NCBI GenBank assembly: GCA_030015575.1
Contig: CM057338.1
Coordinates: forward strand, 832,714,353-832,778,352
DNA length: 64,000 nucleotides
Reading direction: 5' to 3'
Origin: Agapanthus africanus
Taxonomy: Eukaryota; Streptophyta; Magnoliopsida; Asparagales; Amaryllidaceae
Positions within the stretch are counted from its first letter, which is position 1; every line of letters begins with the position of its first letter. Shown here piece after piece: positions 22,238 through 34,319 of this stretch. The position numbers and the translations under genes were made by a program. Below the pieces are notes generated by a model. That model was not told where the DNA came from, did not search any database, and saw nothing but the letters and a program-made list of their open reading frames with translations.

Positions 22238-22273
22238 GTAGCGACCATTTCAGGCCATAATCAAGATAATAAT

Positions 22274-23746
22274 ATGGATGTATTGACTAAACCTAATTAT
22301 TGTACTGAGCAAGGGAACGTTAGACCCGTTCTTTCTTATAAGAGTTATAAGACTGAACAGGAAACAGGAGAATATCTGGATTCTCACGCCGCCCAAAAGA
22401 ACATACATGTTGATGCATCTTCTTCGGGTGTGTTAGTTATTGAGAACTGTTTCTCAGTTCACCCTACGTCCTAGGTATTGGATACCGGATCAGGATCCCA
22501 CATATGTAAACAGTTACATGGGCTACGTAAAGGTAGAGAACTGGGAAAAGGTGATCATTCCGTTCAAGTAGGGAACGGTGCAAGTATTGTAGCCAAAGCA
22601 GTTGGCGAATATCACCTTGTATTACCAAGTTGTAATACACTGATTCTAAATGAGTGCTATTATATACCGAACATGATGTGCAACATTATATCAGTTTCTT
22701 TATTGAGTAAAGAGGGATATAATTTTGTAGTACAGGATAATGTTATGAACATATTCCTAAATCAAAAGTTGATTGCATCAGGCTCGTTACATAATGGCAT
22801 ATTCATTCTAAATCAGAATACAGTCCTGAATATACAAAACACACACAAGAGGAAAAGTTCAGATATGAACGAATCCTACTTGTGGCATTGTAGACTTGGT
22901 CATATCAATGCGACACGACTGGCTAAGTTACATAGAGATGGTTATTTGAATCCGTTCGAATTATCATCTTATGATACTTGCCATTCATGTCTCAAAGGAA
23001 AAATGACCAAAGCTCCGTTTAGTGGACACGGAGAAAGAGTTACCGAACTCTTAGGACTGGTACATAGTGATGTATGCGGTCCCATGTCTACGCATGCCAG
23101 GAACGGTTCTTCCTACTTCATTACATTCACTGACGATCTCTCCAGATACGGACATGTGTTCCTGTTGAAACACAAGTCTGAAGCTTTTGAGAAATTCAGA
23201 GAATATAAGCACGAAGTAGAGAACCAAACGGGCAAAAGTATTAAGATTCTTCGATCTGATCGAGGAGGTGAATACTTAAGCGGTGAGTTTTTAAATTATC
23301 TAAAAGAGAATGGGATTCTCTCTCAGCTTACTCCTCCTTATACACCACAGCACAACGGTGTATCGGAGCGGAGGAATCGCACCCTATTAGATATGGTGCG
23401 CTCTATGATGAGCGAGGCTGAGTTACCTATTTCCTTCTGGGGGTATGCGCTTGAGACAGCAGCGTACCTATTGAATCAAGTTCCGTCTAAATCTGTGCCT
23501 ACCACACCACATGAGATATGGAGTGGGAAGAAACCATATTTTAAACGAGTTAAGATATGGGGTTGTCCGGCCTATGTCAAAAGACAAAATCCAGACAAAC
23601 TCGAGGCACGATCAGTTCTTTGCAAATTTGTGGGATATCCTAAGAATTCTCAAGGATATATTTTCTATCATGCTGAGGAACAAAAAGTGTTTGTTTCTCA
23701 ATATGCCACCTTTTTGGAAAAGGAATTTCTTGCAAAAAGAAATTAG
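22274..23746 (+). pseudogene. E3 copy 2 pol, frame 1: protease and integrase, with nonsense mutation
   Basis: Same domain content as copy 1. A TGG to TAG change at 22472-22474 places a stop codon two residues before the LDTG protease motif, so the polyprotein is cut before any enzyme domain. Integrase motifs downstream are unchanged. The rest differs from copy 1 by very few substitutions, so the stop arose after, or shortly before, the tandem formed. The same A5 frame change (23734-23738) is present. Confidence 0.9.
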
Positions 23747-25505
23747 TGGCAAAGAGGTAGAACTGGAAGAGGTTCCAGAAACACAAATTGCAACTGAAGA
23801 TTTAGCAGAATCAGAGGATTCAGTAGTACCCGACGAACCCCAGCCTCTCCGCAGATCTAGTAGGGTTTCTCGTCCACCTGAGAGATACTACGGTTTTCTC
23901 ATTGATGGTGGAAGCGAGGATTGCATCATGGATGATGATGAACCGACTAGTTTCGAGCAGGCCATCACGAGTGGTGACTCTGTGAAATGGCTGGATGCAA
24001 TGCGATCTGAGATGGAATCCATGTACACCAACAAAGTATGGACTTTGGAAAATGCTCCTGAAGGGGTAAAACCCATTGGGAGCAAGTGGATCTTTAAAAA
24101 GAAATTTGGTGTAGATGGAAAAGTTGAGGCTTTCAAAGCTAGACTTGTAGCAAAGGGTTTTCGTCAACGACCAGGTGTGGACTATGACGAAACCTTTTCT
24201 CCAGTAGCTATGCTTAAGTCCATCCGGATCTTACTTGCCATTGCTGCATACCATGACTACGAAATCTGGCAAATGGATGTTAAGACCGCCTTTCTAAACG
24301 GTGATTTAGAAGAGTGCGTGTACATGACTCAGCCAGAGGGCTTCGTAGATAGTGGGAGCAGCAGAAAGGTGTGCAAGCTGCTAAAATCCATTTATGGGTT
24401 AAAGCAAGCATCGCGGAGTTGGAACATCTGTTTTGATGTTGTAGTCAAAGAGTTTGACTTCATCAAAAATATAGATGAACCTTGTATCTATAAAAAGGTA
24501 GCAGAGGGTAAGGTTGTCTTCCTCGTATTGTACGTGGATGACATACTCTTGATAGGAAATGATATTCCTATGCTGCAATCAGTCAAGCTCTTCTTATCAC
24601 AGAGATTCTCAATGAAAGATCTAGGTGATGCCTCCTGCATATTGGGAATCATGATCTATAGAGATAGATCTAAATGGATATTGGGATTGTCCCAATCCAG
24701 GTACATTGACACCATACTAAAGAGGTTTAGTATGGAAGAATCCAAACGTGGGAATCAGCCCACGATCTCTGGACTCACTCTCTCCAAAGAGATGTCTCCC
24801 AAGACTGATTTGGAGAGAGCTCGCATGCAAGGGATACCCTATGCTTCGGCAGTAGGCTCTATCATGTATGCGATGCTATGTACCAGACCCGATGTAGCAT
24901 ACTCACTATGTGTAGTGAGTCGGTATCAAGCAGATCCTGGAGAGAGTCATTGGACAGCTGTGAAGAACATTCTCAAGTACTTGCGAAGGACTAAGGAGAT
25001 GTTCTTGGTGTATGGTAACGGAGAACTCCAGGTGGAGTCCTTTACCGATTCCAGCTTCCAAAGTGATAAGGACGACTCTAAGTCGCATTCGGGTTTTGTC
25101 TTTACCCTCAATGGAGGGGCGGTATGTTGGAAGAGTTCCAAACAGGATACCGTTGCAGACTCAACGATGGAGGCTGAATACATCGCTGCCAACGATGCTG
25201 TCTGGATCAAGAAGTTCATTAGTGAACTTGGTGTGGTTCCATCCATTGAGCATCCAATACCTCTGTATTGCGATAACAATGGAGCTGTGGCTTTAGCCAA
25301 GGAACCCAGGTCCCATCAGAAGTCCAGACATATTCTGAGGCGGTATCACCTGATCAGGGAGATAGTTGATCGCCGGGAGATCGAGGTCAGGAGAGTAGAT
25401 ACGAAGGACAACACTGCGGATCCATTCACAAAGGCTATTCCCCAGATACAGTTTGAGAGATTATTCGGGATGCTAGGTATGAGATACTACAGCAGCTGGC
25501 CTTAG
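23739..25505 (+). pseudogene. E3 copy 2 pol, frame 2: reverse transcriptase and RNase H
   Basis: Intact RT (YVDD at 24531-24542) and RNase H reading frame, nearly identical to copy 1. One visible replacement turns an Arg into Trp near 24674. It is called a pseudogene because translation depends on the upstream frame, which carries the stop at 22472. Confidence 0.85.
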
Positions 25506-25519
25506 TGCAAGTGGGAGAT

Positions 25520-27717
25520 TGTTAGTTATGTATATGCCCTAGAGGCCATTGTTGTACATTTGATGTATATTATAATGGATGCTTGGTTATATATAGAGAT
25601 GACTTTCTTGCTCGTCATGATAGTATGCTATTTGGTTTCACTTTATCTTAACATGTTGGCTTGTATTGGTTTACTGTTTTACTCTCACATGTTGATAAAG
25701 CCCTTAGGATCTGTACTCGACTACTGGGACTATGATGAGATCATACTAGTGGGGCCGCGGTAGTCGATGAGTACATCCTATAACTGTTCCTAGTCGAGGG
25801 TATATCGAGACAGGGCATCGATACACCAGAGTAGACTAGCGTATACGCATCTTGACCCATATGATGGGCGATGGATGATCCCATATCCATCGGTGTTAGA
25901 CATCAGAGATGGTGTACGGGTGCTCAGTGGAGACTGGGTACACTGGACGGACTCGCCGAGAACTCCCAGATGGTGTTATACCACACGTCAGATGGCAGTT
26001 CTCCGGTGATACTGGTACAGGGTAGTCTGTAGACCCGAGATCGTCATAGAGTCTTGTGTGATTCCCACTGTGCTTTGATTTCCACCTTACCACGTCCAAG
26101 AGGGCGTGCAAAACGGTGGCTTTTGGGTACAGTCCCGAATCACATGGAGGCAATGAGCGATAGGAGGGGATTCGTCTCTCCCGGTATAGGGAGTTGATGT
26201 TGTGCTGTGTTCGATTGGCTATAACTGGAAGTCCCTGGCCAGGGCTGATATAGAGATTTACTGGTAAGTGTTACTAGTAGTTTCTCGACCCGTTATGAGC
26301 CATACATCGACACGACTTATCGGTTACTGGGGTCTGACGTATACCACCCCTAGACTTGATATGCGACTTATCTGACGAACAGACCGGACTGTACGGGAGT
26401 GTTACTGATCGGATTCACAGGAGAACGCACAGGCTAGCTTGTTGATCTTCTGATCGCTCAATACCTGGGTGGCTGTTACGTTTAGCTGACCGCTTGCAGC
26501 TTGTGGGTGTTTGATATGATCATCACCTGCTACCGGCGTATTGACGATTCTTTAGAGTCCTACACAGAGGTTTCTTGGCTCAGGCGAAACGGAGTAGTGG
26601 CGCATATGTGATATGCGCAGGAGCGTGAATAATGCGATATGGGATACCGTATTATATTCTCGCGATATATGGATATGAACCGGGTCATCGGATCAAGTGT
26701 TGATTCGATGAATCGGTACATGATATATTAGTCGGTTATATTCGATATAGCCGGATCGTCGGATCAAGTGTTAATTCGATGATTTAATATATAATAATAT
26801 ATATGATATATTATTATATTAACTAATATTGGCTTGCTTTATTATTTCATTTTCTCAGTGGATGATACATTGATATATATGCGATATATGTTAATTGTAT
26901 TATTTTCTTTTGTTGCAAATATATAATATATATATGTGATATATATTATTGTGACATCATATGATTAATTGTTAAACATGTTTAAGGATGATTAATTGAG
27001 GTTAGGGTTTGATTAGGGTTAGATGATTCATGCACCTTCTAGAAGATTTTTTCTTTTGTCATTCTTAGGATATTTTGTGATGACACATTCTTAACCTAAC
27101 CAAACCCTAACCCTAGTTGTTTCTCTACACATTCTCATCCATTCATCCTTGACCATGGTTAAAAGATCAATCATATGTTTTATTTCTATTCATCACAAAA
27201 GAAAATGGATTATCATTATTCTTTTTCCATGATCATCTTCTTCTTCTTCTCTCTTGAAGAAGCTCTCTTGAAAATTCTTATGTGATGAAAGATTATGAGA
27301 AAATGATATTAAAAGAAAGCAAAATCACTACTCTCTCATCCTCATCTCATCTAGCCCATGGGATTAGGGTGTTCTTCTCTTTTGAGTGAGAAAGCTTGAG
27401 TCGAAGCAACCTCAAGGTAGATCATCGGAGATTTTGATTACGACAAGCTAGAATGGATCGTTCGAGTCGTGGAGCCTCTCATGAGTCCGGGAGATCGTGG
27501 ATCGCGGCAAAGGGACTTCTACTCGGAGCTTGTGAAGTGAAGGAGCGGACTACAAAGGTTGTAATCCCTCACACTTAGATAAAAGTTATCATATTGCATG
27601 TTAAACCCTAATAATCTAGCAAAGATCCCGGCTTTGGGTTGTTCGGCACGTCTAAAATTTTATCCGGGCATGTTTGATGCCTTTAGAACCTTCACAAGAG
27701 TGCCTAGGAACCCTACA
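25520..27717 (+). repeat. E3 LTR 3
   Basis: 2198 bp, ending CCCTACA directly before the second target-site copy CTTTC (27718-27722). It is nearly identical to the other two LTRs, indicating a very recent insertion. Confidence 0.95.
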
Positions 27718-27748
<31 letters not shown>

Positions 27749-28100
27749 GGCCATTTTCTCTTCTTGGAGTTTTGAGACTTCGCGAAGATGGAAGCTATTG
27801 CTCTCTTGCTTAGACTCGTCCATTGAAGACTCTTCTCGAAACTCTTCAAGATCAAGATTTTAAAGACCAAGACTTGAAAATTCGAAGGTTCAAGACATCG
27901 AAGACTTGATGCCAAGATCCGGTCGATTAGTCGAAACCTTGTAGCACATTTTGCTGAAGTTCTGTCCGACGCTTCTTTCGTACCGTATGGTGAAAAGAGA
28001 ATCTCGTGTTTACGAAGTATTTTACCGCCACATCGAATCCCCAGATTTCTATATTTATTTTTTATTTTTTATTTTTTTCTGCATACATTTACATACTTGT
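27718..28100 (+). mobile_element. E2 LTR, right part (R/U5)
   Basis: This continues the LTR cut at 9221. It begins with a (TC)n tract of about 25 bp, into which E3 inserted, and holds a U5-like sequence with repeated GAAGACT/CAAGACTTG words, then an AT-rich end. Full LTR length would be about 0.9 kb. The right border is uncertain, because no PBS follows and the TSD cannot be tested. Confidence 0.55.
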
Positions 28101-30087
28101 AAAAAGAAAAAATTGCCTGTAACCGTTTAATGGAGATGAACGCGAAAACCCCAATTTCCACTGGAAACAACGGACACGCTAAGCAAATAGAAATGTCCGG
28201 GCATTTTAGAGTCCAGCCAAACTCACTTGAATGTCAAAGAGTTCTATAGGAGAGAGCACGACATTGATATTTGTTCCATAAGAGATGGGTATGTGGGCCT
28301 AATTGGGTGTTGTTGACTGGCTGAACCCTTTTTTTGATCACAGTTTAATGTTTTTTATATGTGGACCAAGACCGATTGATGGCCGGCGCCAGTATCTTAT
28401 TTGGATCGGTTTCGGTGAACCCTAAGAACCTTTAACCATTAGGCTAGATTTCACTAAAACACCATGAAGTTTCAGAAATTTTTAGACGAATATTATAAAA
28501 TTTATAAATAGAACACAATGAAATTAGTAAATTGCAAATAAATACATCAAACTTTCAGCGTCTTCAATTTAACACCATTCACTTTAAATGGCAACAATGT
28601 TTTACCCTAACAGCTATCTTCTACAATCACATGTTTTCAAACAAAAGTTCATGATTCAAATGATAAATCATCTGAAAGAATGTTGTTTCGTGACATCCAT
28701 CAATCTTTTAATAATAAGAGCATATATTGTGGGCCAGCTACCAACCGAACTAGATTTCCATAATTTGCCTGGGCACTTCAATTTGTCCTTGGTCTTCAGT
28801 TCATATCATGAGCAAGGTCCGAGGTTTCGGCCTAAACCACCGATTTGTGATCGTTTCGTATACGTTTCAGTGAAGACCGATATGAAACGAACCATACAAT
28901 ATCGTTTCGGCACATTTACAGTCTTGTGAATAAATGGATAGAACTCTGTGGCTCCAATTCTTGTAAAAAAAGCAACGGGCTTCTATTGTACTTGCTCTGC
29001 TATTTTGTCCGAGCCTGGCCGAGGAAGAGTTATGGGGAGTAAAGCACAAATATGTTGTTCCTGAAACAACTATTTTTTTACTGTTTTTGCCGTCATCGTG
29101 ATCACTATAGACTTTCATCGTTAGATCTGAGGTATTTTCATAGTGAGTAGTCGCTACTTGGTTGCCGAAAATAATGGATCTTGAATATTGGGAAAGATAT
29201 ATGGGGTGATGAATGGAGAAGTTATGTAAGAGAAAGGGGATTGAGAATCAAATGGTCATGCCTATTTTAATCAGCCAAAAACAGATTTCGGAGCTGCCTA
29301 ATTTTTTTGAACCAAGTACACACCCAAGATTGGAACCATAGCTTTTATTTGTGGTACTGCTAATCATATTATTTTCATCCTGAGAAGACCACAAAAGTGA
29401 ACTCAAATCCTATATTAATACTTATAAGTATTTTTTTCAATATATTTTTCATTAGGTCTTGTCTTGGCTGTATTATTAAACATTAGGATCATTTTCTTAT
29501 GATATAAAACCATAAATTTAATATATCTACATACATGTATGCATGCATGTATTACGGTTAAAACCGAAATTGAACCTCGAACCAAGATTAGCGAAATGAA
29601 ACCCACCGAAACTAATAAAAGTTTGAGAGACCGAAGCTGAGTTTTCGAATCTTGATCATGAGTTGTCACAAACATGGTTTGAAATCTCGGCCGATCCCAA
29701 TCCGATATGGTTGATTCCGATCCCAAAATACCAAGATTAATACCGAGATTTTAAACATTCGGGTACAACAATTGGTTGTTGTGATTTTAGTGTTAGGCTT
29801 ATTAATGTGTTATGAACTTAAAATGGTTATTGATTTATTTGACATCAATTATCACAAATAATATGTCAAAAATTACAGTTATCCCTATAACATATTTAAA
29901 AACCAATTTATACATCATTAATTATTATGAAATGTGTAAAATTGTTTATAGCTATTTCTACTATCTATTTGCAAATTTACTATAATTCGTTTACTAATAA
30001 AAAAATTCCGATATTTCTGATCTGAGATGGCCGATATTGCCGAGATGGCTGATTCCAATCCCAAAAATTATCGTCCAATACCGGTAC
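28101..30087. other. Intergenic; no gene seen
   Basis: AT-rich DNA without recognisable ORF content. Two related blocks, about 29688-29745 and 30028-30085, share words such as GATTCC(A/G)ATCCCAAAA and form an imperfect direct repeat just left of E4. TTTGAAATCTCGG (about 29677) and CCGAGATTTTAAAC (about 29744) are inverted and could be the ends of a small degenerate DNA transposon; this is weak. Confidence 0.45.
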
Positions 30088-30910
30088 TGATGGAGGTTGT
30101 GATCTCCTTCAGATGTTGTCTTCCGTTGATCTGTAGCGAGCGTTATTGGATGGCTGAGATTGAGTTTGAGAATTGCCTCTCAATACGTGTGGATCTCAGT
30201 GGGCTTGGTTGGGGCGAGGCCGAGCTACCTGCAAGGAAGCCCCGGGGTGGTTGTACCACCGAGAACCCTCTGACGATTAAGTTAGTCGAGATATTTTGGC
30301 CGAGTAATGGCCTATTAGGGTAAAATTGTCTTACCTGAGTCGTCTGAGAGAGGGGTTTATATAGTGGCAGTCATGGGCCGGCGGGTGCGAGATTCACGCC
30401 GGCCGTTACGCCCTCGGGCGTTACGCCTGCGTGAAAGGCGGGATCCCCCCATTAATGACGAGATATGCTCGTTAATGGGGGGAACGCGATGGCGTGGAAT
30501 GCGGGATCGTGGGCGGCGGATATCTCACGACTGGCGAGATTCACGGAGCTATGGCGGAGACGCCTGCGATCTACGCAGTAGGCCGGTCAGTCGTACCGAG
30601 GAAGCTAAGCTCGGCGGGAGGCTCGGGAACGAGCGGGAGGCTGAGAGAGCTTGGTTCTATGATAGCTCAGAGGCGAGCTAGGAGAGCCGAGGGAACTCAG
30701 CGTGCGGGAGGGCTCGGAGGCAAGCCAATGGTTGTTTGTAAGACGGGCTTAGAACTGGTCTGAAAGGCCACCGAAGGTCGGGAATATCCTCGGGTCGAAG
30801 GCCCGGGGTATGCTTCCAATGTACCGTTCTTGCTCCTTTACCGCAAGCCTCATGACACGTCATCTGCCACGTGTCGTGAGCTGGGGAGTTCTAAGTATCG
30901 AGCATCATCA
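30088..30910 (-). mobile_element. E4 3' LTR (Tat-like Gypsy)
   Basis: 823 bp. On the minus strand it starts TGATGATGCTCGATA at 30910 directly after a polypurine tract and ends at 30088. It is clearly homologous to the E1 LTR. A minus-strand TATA (TATATAAA, about 30356-30363) is intact, unlike in E1. A long hairpin lies upstream of it (CCCCCCATTAA ... TTAATGGGGGG, about 30445-30482). The left flank is GGTAC; its matching TSD would lie beyond the right edge. Confidence 0.8.
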
Positions 30911-30921
30911 TTAGCCCCCTA
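30911..30921 (-). other. E4 polypurine tract
   Basis: On the minus strand TAGGGGGCTAA immediately precedes the LTR start TGATGATG, the expected 3' LTR arrangement. This tells that the E4 body lies to the right. Confidence 0.8.
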
Positions 30922-31287
30922 CTCTTGTCTCGACCTATTTATGGGTCGGGTCGAGAGTGGTCTGATCGGTCACCCGGGCTAAGCTCTTATTTGAAGATAT
31001 CGTCGGTGCGGATTCCCAGGAAATTAGCTGTATTTTCTTGATGACGTCAGCGGATCAGGGGAGAGATCTCACATTAAAAAGGAAGCGCAGATTCATGCAT
31101 ACGTTCGACGAAGCACCAGGCTACGTGTCCGACGCTGATTGGCTGACGTGACGGGCCGCCGGTGCCCTTCGCGCTCGACGGGACGTGCTCAATGCGTGTG
31201 CCACAGGTGGAACGTTGACGGCCGTTGAATGTGAAATGTCGTTTTGGCGGGAGACGATCGGCGCCGTAGGATGTGTTCGCCGGCAGC

Positions 31288-31296
31288 TATAAATAG
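31288..31296 (+). promoter_or_regulatory. TATA box upstream of the E4 antisense ORF
   Basis: GCTATAAATAGAGG lies 139 bp before the ATG at 31427 on the plus strand, antisense to E4. It is followed by a pyrimidine-rich leader. This suggests that the antisense ORF had its own promoter rather than depending on the LTR. Confidence 0.6.
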
Positions 31297-32269
31297 AGGT
31301 GGGATCCCCCCAGGACCCACACTTCGCTATAATTTTCTCGGCCCTTCGTATGTTAGCTCGGCGTTCTTCCCTTTAGGTCGGATTTCTTGCGTTCTCCTCG
31401 CAGACTCCTTCCTTTGCTCAGGTCATATGTCTTCCTCTGAGGAGTCTAAAGAAATAGTTCGGGTAGAGTCTAGGGAGTCTTCTGCATCTTCCTCTTCTGC
31501 TTCTTCTTCTTCCTCTTTCGAGTCGGAATCCCCTCGGAAAGTTAGGGTTAGTCATAGTCCCCGGACTGTGCGACGAGGACAGTCCCCAAAGCGCGTGTCA
31601 AGAGTGTCCATGATGCACCTTCCCTCTTGAGGCATGTGGACGAGCTCACCACAATCCGGGCTCGCTTCCACATTCCCCCCGGCTACTCGCTTTGCTTAGC
31701 CGGGGAGGGAGAGAAGGCGGACTAGATACGGGACAAGTAGATTGCCTTGTACTTGGAAGCCTTTTGGGCCGGAATGCGTCTGCCCTTCTCCCCCGAGGTG
31801 AGTGCGACGCTGCATTACTTTCAATTAGCCCCGGGCCAGCTAGTGCCGAACTCGTGGAGGTTTCTCCTCGGGTTCCTGGTCCGGTTGAGACTGCAGGAGA
31901 TCCCTTTTAGCCTGAACCTTCTCATTTTCTCCCTCTGCTACAAAAATTACCCCGGCACTCATAGGGATGAGCCTAACTGGATATACGTTTCTTTTAGAAA
32001 ACACAGAGGAGGGGCGGCCGGGTTAGGAGTCGTAGCAGCACCTTCTTCTATTCATGAATGGAAGGAGAAGTTCTTATTCGTCGGGCCATCCGAGGGTGAG
32101 GATTGGCCTGTGCTCGTCCAGTGGCACAGGGCCAACTGCCCGCGGATGAGGCGGTTGAACGATCCCGATGCAGTGGCGGTGTCGGAGTAGGAGCCCGTCC
32201 ATCGGGCCGATGTGTTGCTGTCCGAGCAAGCCCTCAGTTGGGCCGGGATCAGCCCCTCTCGGTTTGCGG

Positions 32270-32365
32270 GTAAGTTGGGAGCTTAGGTGAACTGTTTAGA
32301 CTTGTGTATACTTCTATTCTTTCTGGCATTGCTAACCCCTTCTTTGTATTTTCTTTTTTTTGCAG
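32270..32365 (+). other. Intron 1 of the E4 antisense ORF
   Basis: GTAAGT donor and TTTTTTTTGCAG acceptor, 96 bp. Joining the flanks leaves exon 1 (frame ending TTTGCGG) in phase with the exon 2 sequence encoding MDRSKFRVAL, which supports real splicing in an ancestor. Confidence 0.65.
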
Positions 32366-32804
32366 AGCCGATGGACCGATCGAAATTCCGGGTTGCCCTG
32401 GCCAAGAAGAAAAGGAGGAAGGCCGGAGGCGCCAGCCCGTCACGCCCGCTGCGAGCCCGGCTCCGTCGGTGGCCGCTCCGGCCAGGCGCTCCAGCACTCC
32501 CCGAGCCACGGAGGTCGGGCACACGCAGAGCCGCAAACATGCCCGGGAGCAGGAACCCCGGGTTTTGGAGGTGGGAGACGAAGCCGATCCTCCTACTCCC
32601 CTCCTCAAGAGGCACCATAGGACGGTGCCCCGTTCCCCGGCTTCCCCGATCTTCGTGGATGAAGGGGATCTTAGCTTCGAGGTGCCATCGGGGCTTTCCA
32701 TCACCGATAGCCTGCTCTCGGAAATGGAAAAGTCGTCTGGGGGAAAAATCCCCCGGGGGACCCTCAGGGCCTAAATGGCGACCATATCCCAGGAGGCCGT
32801 GCAG

Positions 32805-32896
32805 GTGATTGCCCGCCCCCCGCTCGGGTTTTTATTAAGTACTTTTTGTTCGCAGGATCGGGTGCCTTTTTTAACCCCACCTTTTGTTTTCCCCAG
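32805..32896 (+). other. Intron 2 of the E4 antisense ORF
   Basis: A GTGATT donor after GTGCAG and a TTTTCCCCAG acceptor give 92 bp. Splicing joins ISQEAVQ to VLQHCALVVNM in one frame. An alternative acceptor (TTCGCAG at about 32856) exists. Confidence 0.55.
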
Positions 32897-33548
32897 GTCC
32901 TCCAGCACTGCGCCCTCGTTGTCAATATGGAGGACGAGGAAATTGCCCCGGCGATGCAGATTGCTGGCGAGTCTTCCTCACGGGAGGAGGGCTTGAGCCA
33001 GAAGCCGTGCGAGGCGAAGGAGAGGATTGCCGCCCTCGAAGATCGGGTGGCAACCGAGGATCGGGTGGCAGCGGAGGATTGGGAGACCATCCGAGTTTTG
33101 ATGGAGTGGAACAAGGCCGTTGATGCCAAGTTGGAGGATGCCAAGGTGCTCGCCGCCACCCAGAAGAAGACGCGGGACACCTTCAAGAGGGAAAACGAGG
33201 TGATGAAGGAAGCGGTGAGGCGCGTCGATTTCCGGGATGCGAAGGCGGTGGAGAGCTACAGGTCGTCGGATCAATTCTACGCTGACCTCGCCGAAGCCTC
33301 GATCCTCGTCTGGTATGATGCCTTCGACGCCGTCAAGGTGTTGATGCCGAAGTTTCTCGATGCCAAGCTCCTACTTTAGTACCCCCTCGAGGGTGAGGCA
33401 CAGGGGATGCCGCTGGAAGCATCGCCGGGGGGAAGGCCCCTGGTGGGGGCGGCAGGGAAAAGGCGGCTACCCCGGCTCCCAGCGTCGAAGCTCCTGCAGG
33501 GGGCGCTTGTTCCCTGATAAAATATCAGGAAATATCTCAATGAGATAT

Positions 33549-33867
33549 CACGCGCTCGCACGTGACTAAGGGTCACGTGTTGACACGTGATGGTTTCCTG
33601 TGATCTCTACCTTATAGAATTAAATTCTAATTAGACAAAAATGTAACGAAACAGCTAAGGAAAGACCCCAATGGGGCATCACGTGTTCACACGTGACCAA
33701 GGGTCACGTGCTGACACGTGATGATTCCTTAGCTCTGTTAAAAGGCAGAATTAAATTCTGAATAAAAGAGGGTCACGTGCCAACACGTGATGGTCCCTTA
33801 GCTCTTTAATTGATAGAGTTAAATTCTTTTTCAATGATCAAACGTTGGGATCACGTGCCAACACGCG
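33549..33867. promoter_or_regulatory. G-box pair cluster in E5 U3
   Basis: Six units of the form CACGTG-N4-CACGTG, some with one base changed, lie at 33549, 33574, 33680, 33705, 33774 and 33852. Spacers include TTGA, TTCA, CTGA and CCAA, so each unit is also a short hairpin. They lie 360-680 bp upstream of the TATA box, between AGAATTAAATTCT palindromes. G-boxes bind plant bZIP/bHLH factors; stress- or light-responsive LTR activity is an inference. Confidence 0.7.
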
Positions 33868-34231
33868 ATGGGCTTTAAAAGCTTTCTGAATTAATAGAAT
33901 TAAATTCTAATTAAGGGAAATCAAAGACCATAACTGGGAAAGTATTTCTTTAAATCTTTCCAAACAAAAAAAAGGATTATGCTCTGTAAAGTGGAGCACC
34001 GTTGGATTAAAAATCCAATGGTGATTATAAATCACCAATTCATGGAAAGATTTTATACAAGGAAAGATTTCCCTGAAATGCACCAAGAATAACAAACAGA
34101 ATATCTTTTGGATTAAAAATCCAATGGTGAATAAAATTCACTGAGTGATCTAAAAGATCATGTTGGTTACAAAAACAACCAAAATTTTTCAATGAAAAAT
34201 TTACTAAACAAATTAATTCTTTTCCTTCTCC

Positions 34232-34239
34232 TATAAATA
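34232..34239 (+). promoter_or_regulatory. TATA box of the E5 LTR
   Basis: TCCTATAAATAGGAGCC is a strong plant TATA box and is itself palindromic at its edges. Transcription would start near 34265, within the purine-rich AAGAGGAGAGGG stretch. Confidence 0.75.
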
Positions 34240-34319
34240 GGAGCCAAGAAGAGGAGAGGGAAAAAGGACTTTTGGAATCTTGATTTTCTGGAGAAAAAAA
34301 AAACAACAGAGAAAAAAAA

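Larger units (their letters stand above)
9222..27717 (+). mobile_element. E3: Copia tandem, three LTRs and two internal regions
   Basis: LTRs start at 9222, 17371 and 25520, an exact 8149-bp period, and each is 2198 bp long. Each body is 5951 bp. The whole 18,496-bp block is flanked by one perfect 5-bp target duplication, CTTTC, so it entered as one element and was amplified afterwards, or arrived as a preformed tandem. Homologous recombination between LTRs of sister copies is the usual explanation. The copies differ by only a few substitutions. The domain order protease-integrase-RT-RNase H identifies Ty1/Copia. Confidence 0.95.
31427..33379 (+). pseudogene. E4 antisense ORF (plant 'putative gypsy-type transposon' protein), three exons, decayed
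   Basis: This runs opposite to E4, between the lost pol and the 3' LTR, the place where Tat-like elements carry an antisense extra ORF. Exon 1 starts MSSSEESKEIVRVESRESS (Ser/Glu-rich). It continues after a frame change near 31600 with HVDELTTIRARFHIPPGYSL and a conserved globular part (LAPGQLVPNSWRFLLGF, PNWIYVSFRKH) typical of this family (Pfam PF04195, from memory). A GT-AG intron lies at 32270-32365 with a strong T-tract. Exon 2 (EPMDRSKFRVALAKKKRRK, Pro/Ser-rich) changes frame once and has a TAA at 32772. A second GT-AG intron is at 32805-32896. Exon 3 is a helical, probably coiled-coil tail. In-frame stops at about 31722, 31737 and 32188 make it a pseudogene. Its function is unknown in the family. 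Confidence 0.65.

Noticed and set aside
28588-28929. 113-residue ORF in intergenic DNA as a host gene
   Set aside because: No recognisable motif, promoter or splice signal; length is within chance for a 64-kb window.
4628-30910. E1 and E4 LTRs as the two ends of a single element
   Set aside because: Both are on the minus strand, but the E1 LTR is a 5' LTR with PBS to its left and the E4 LTR is a 3' LTR with its PPT to the right. Their bodies point away from each other.
32249-33276. Minus-strand ORFs opposite the E4 antisense ORF
   Set aside because: They are shadows of a GC-rich coding region; E4 pol motifs are absent from them.
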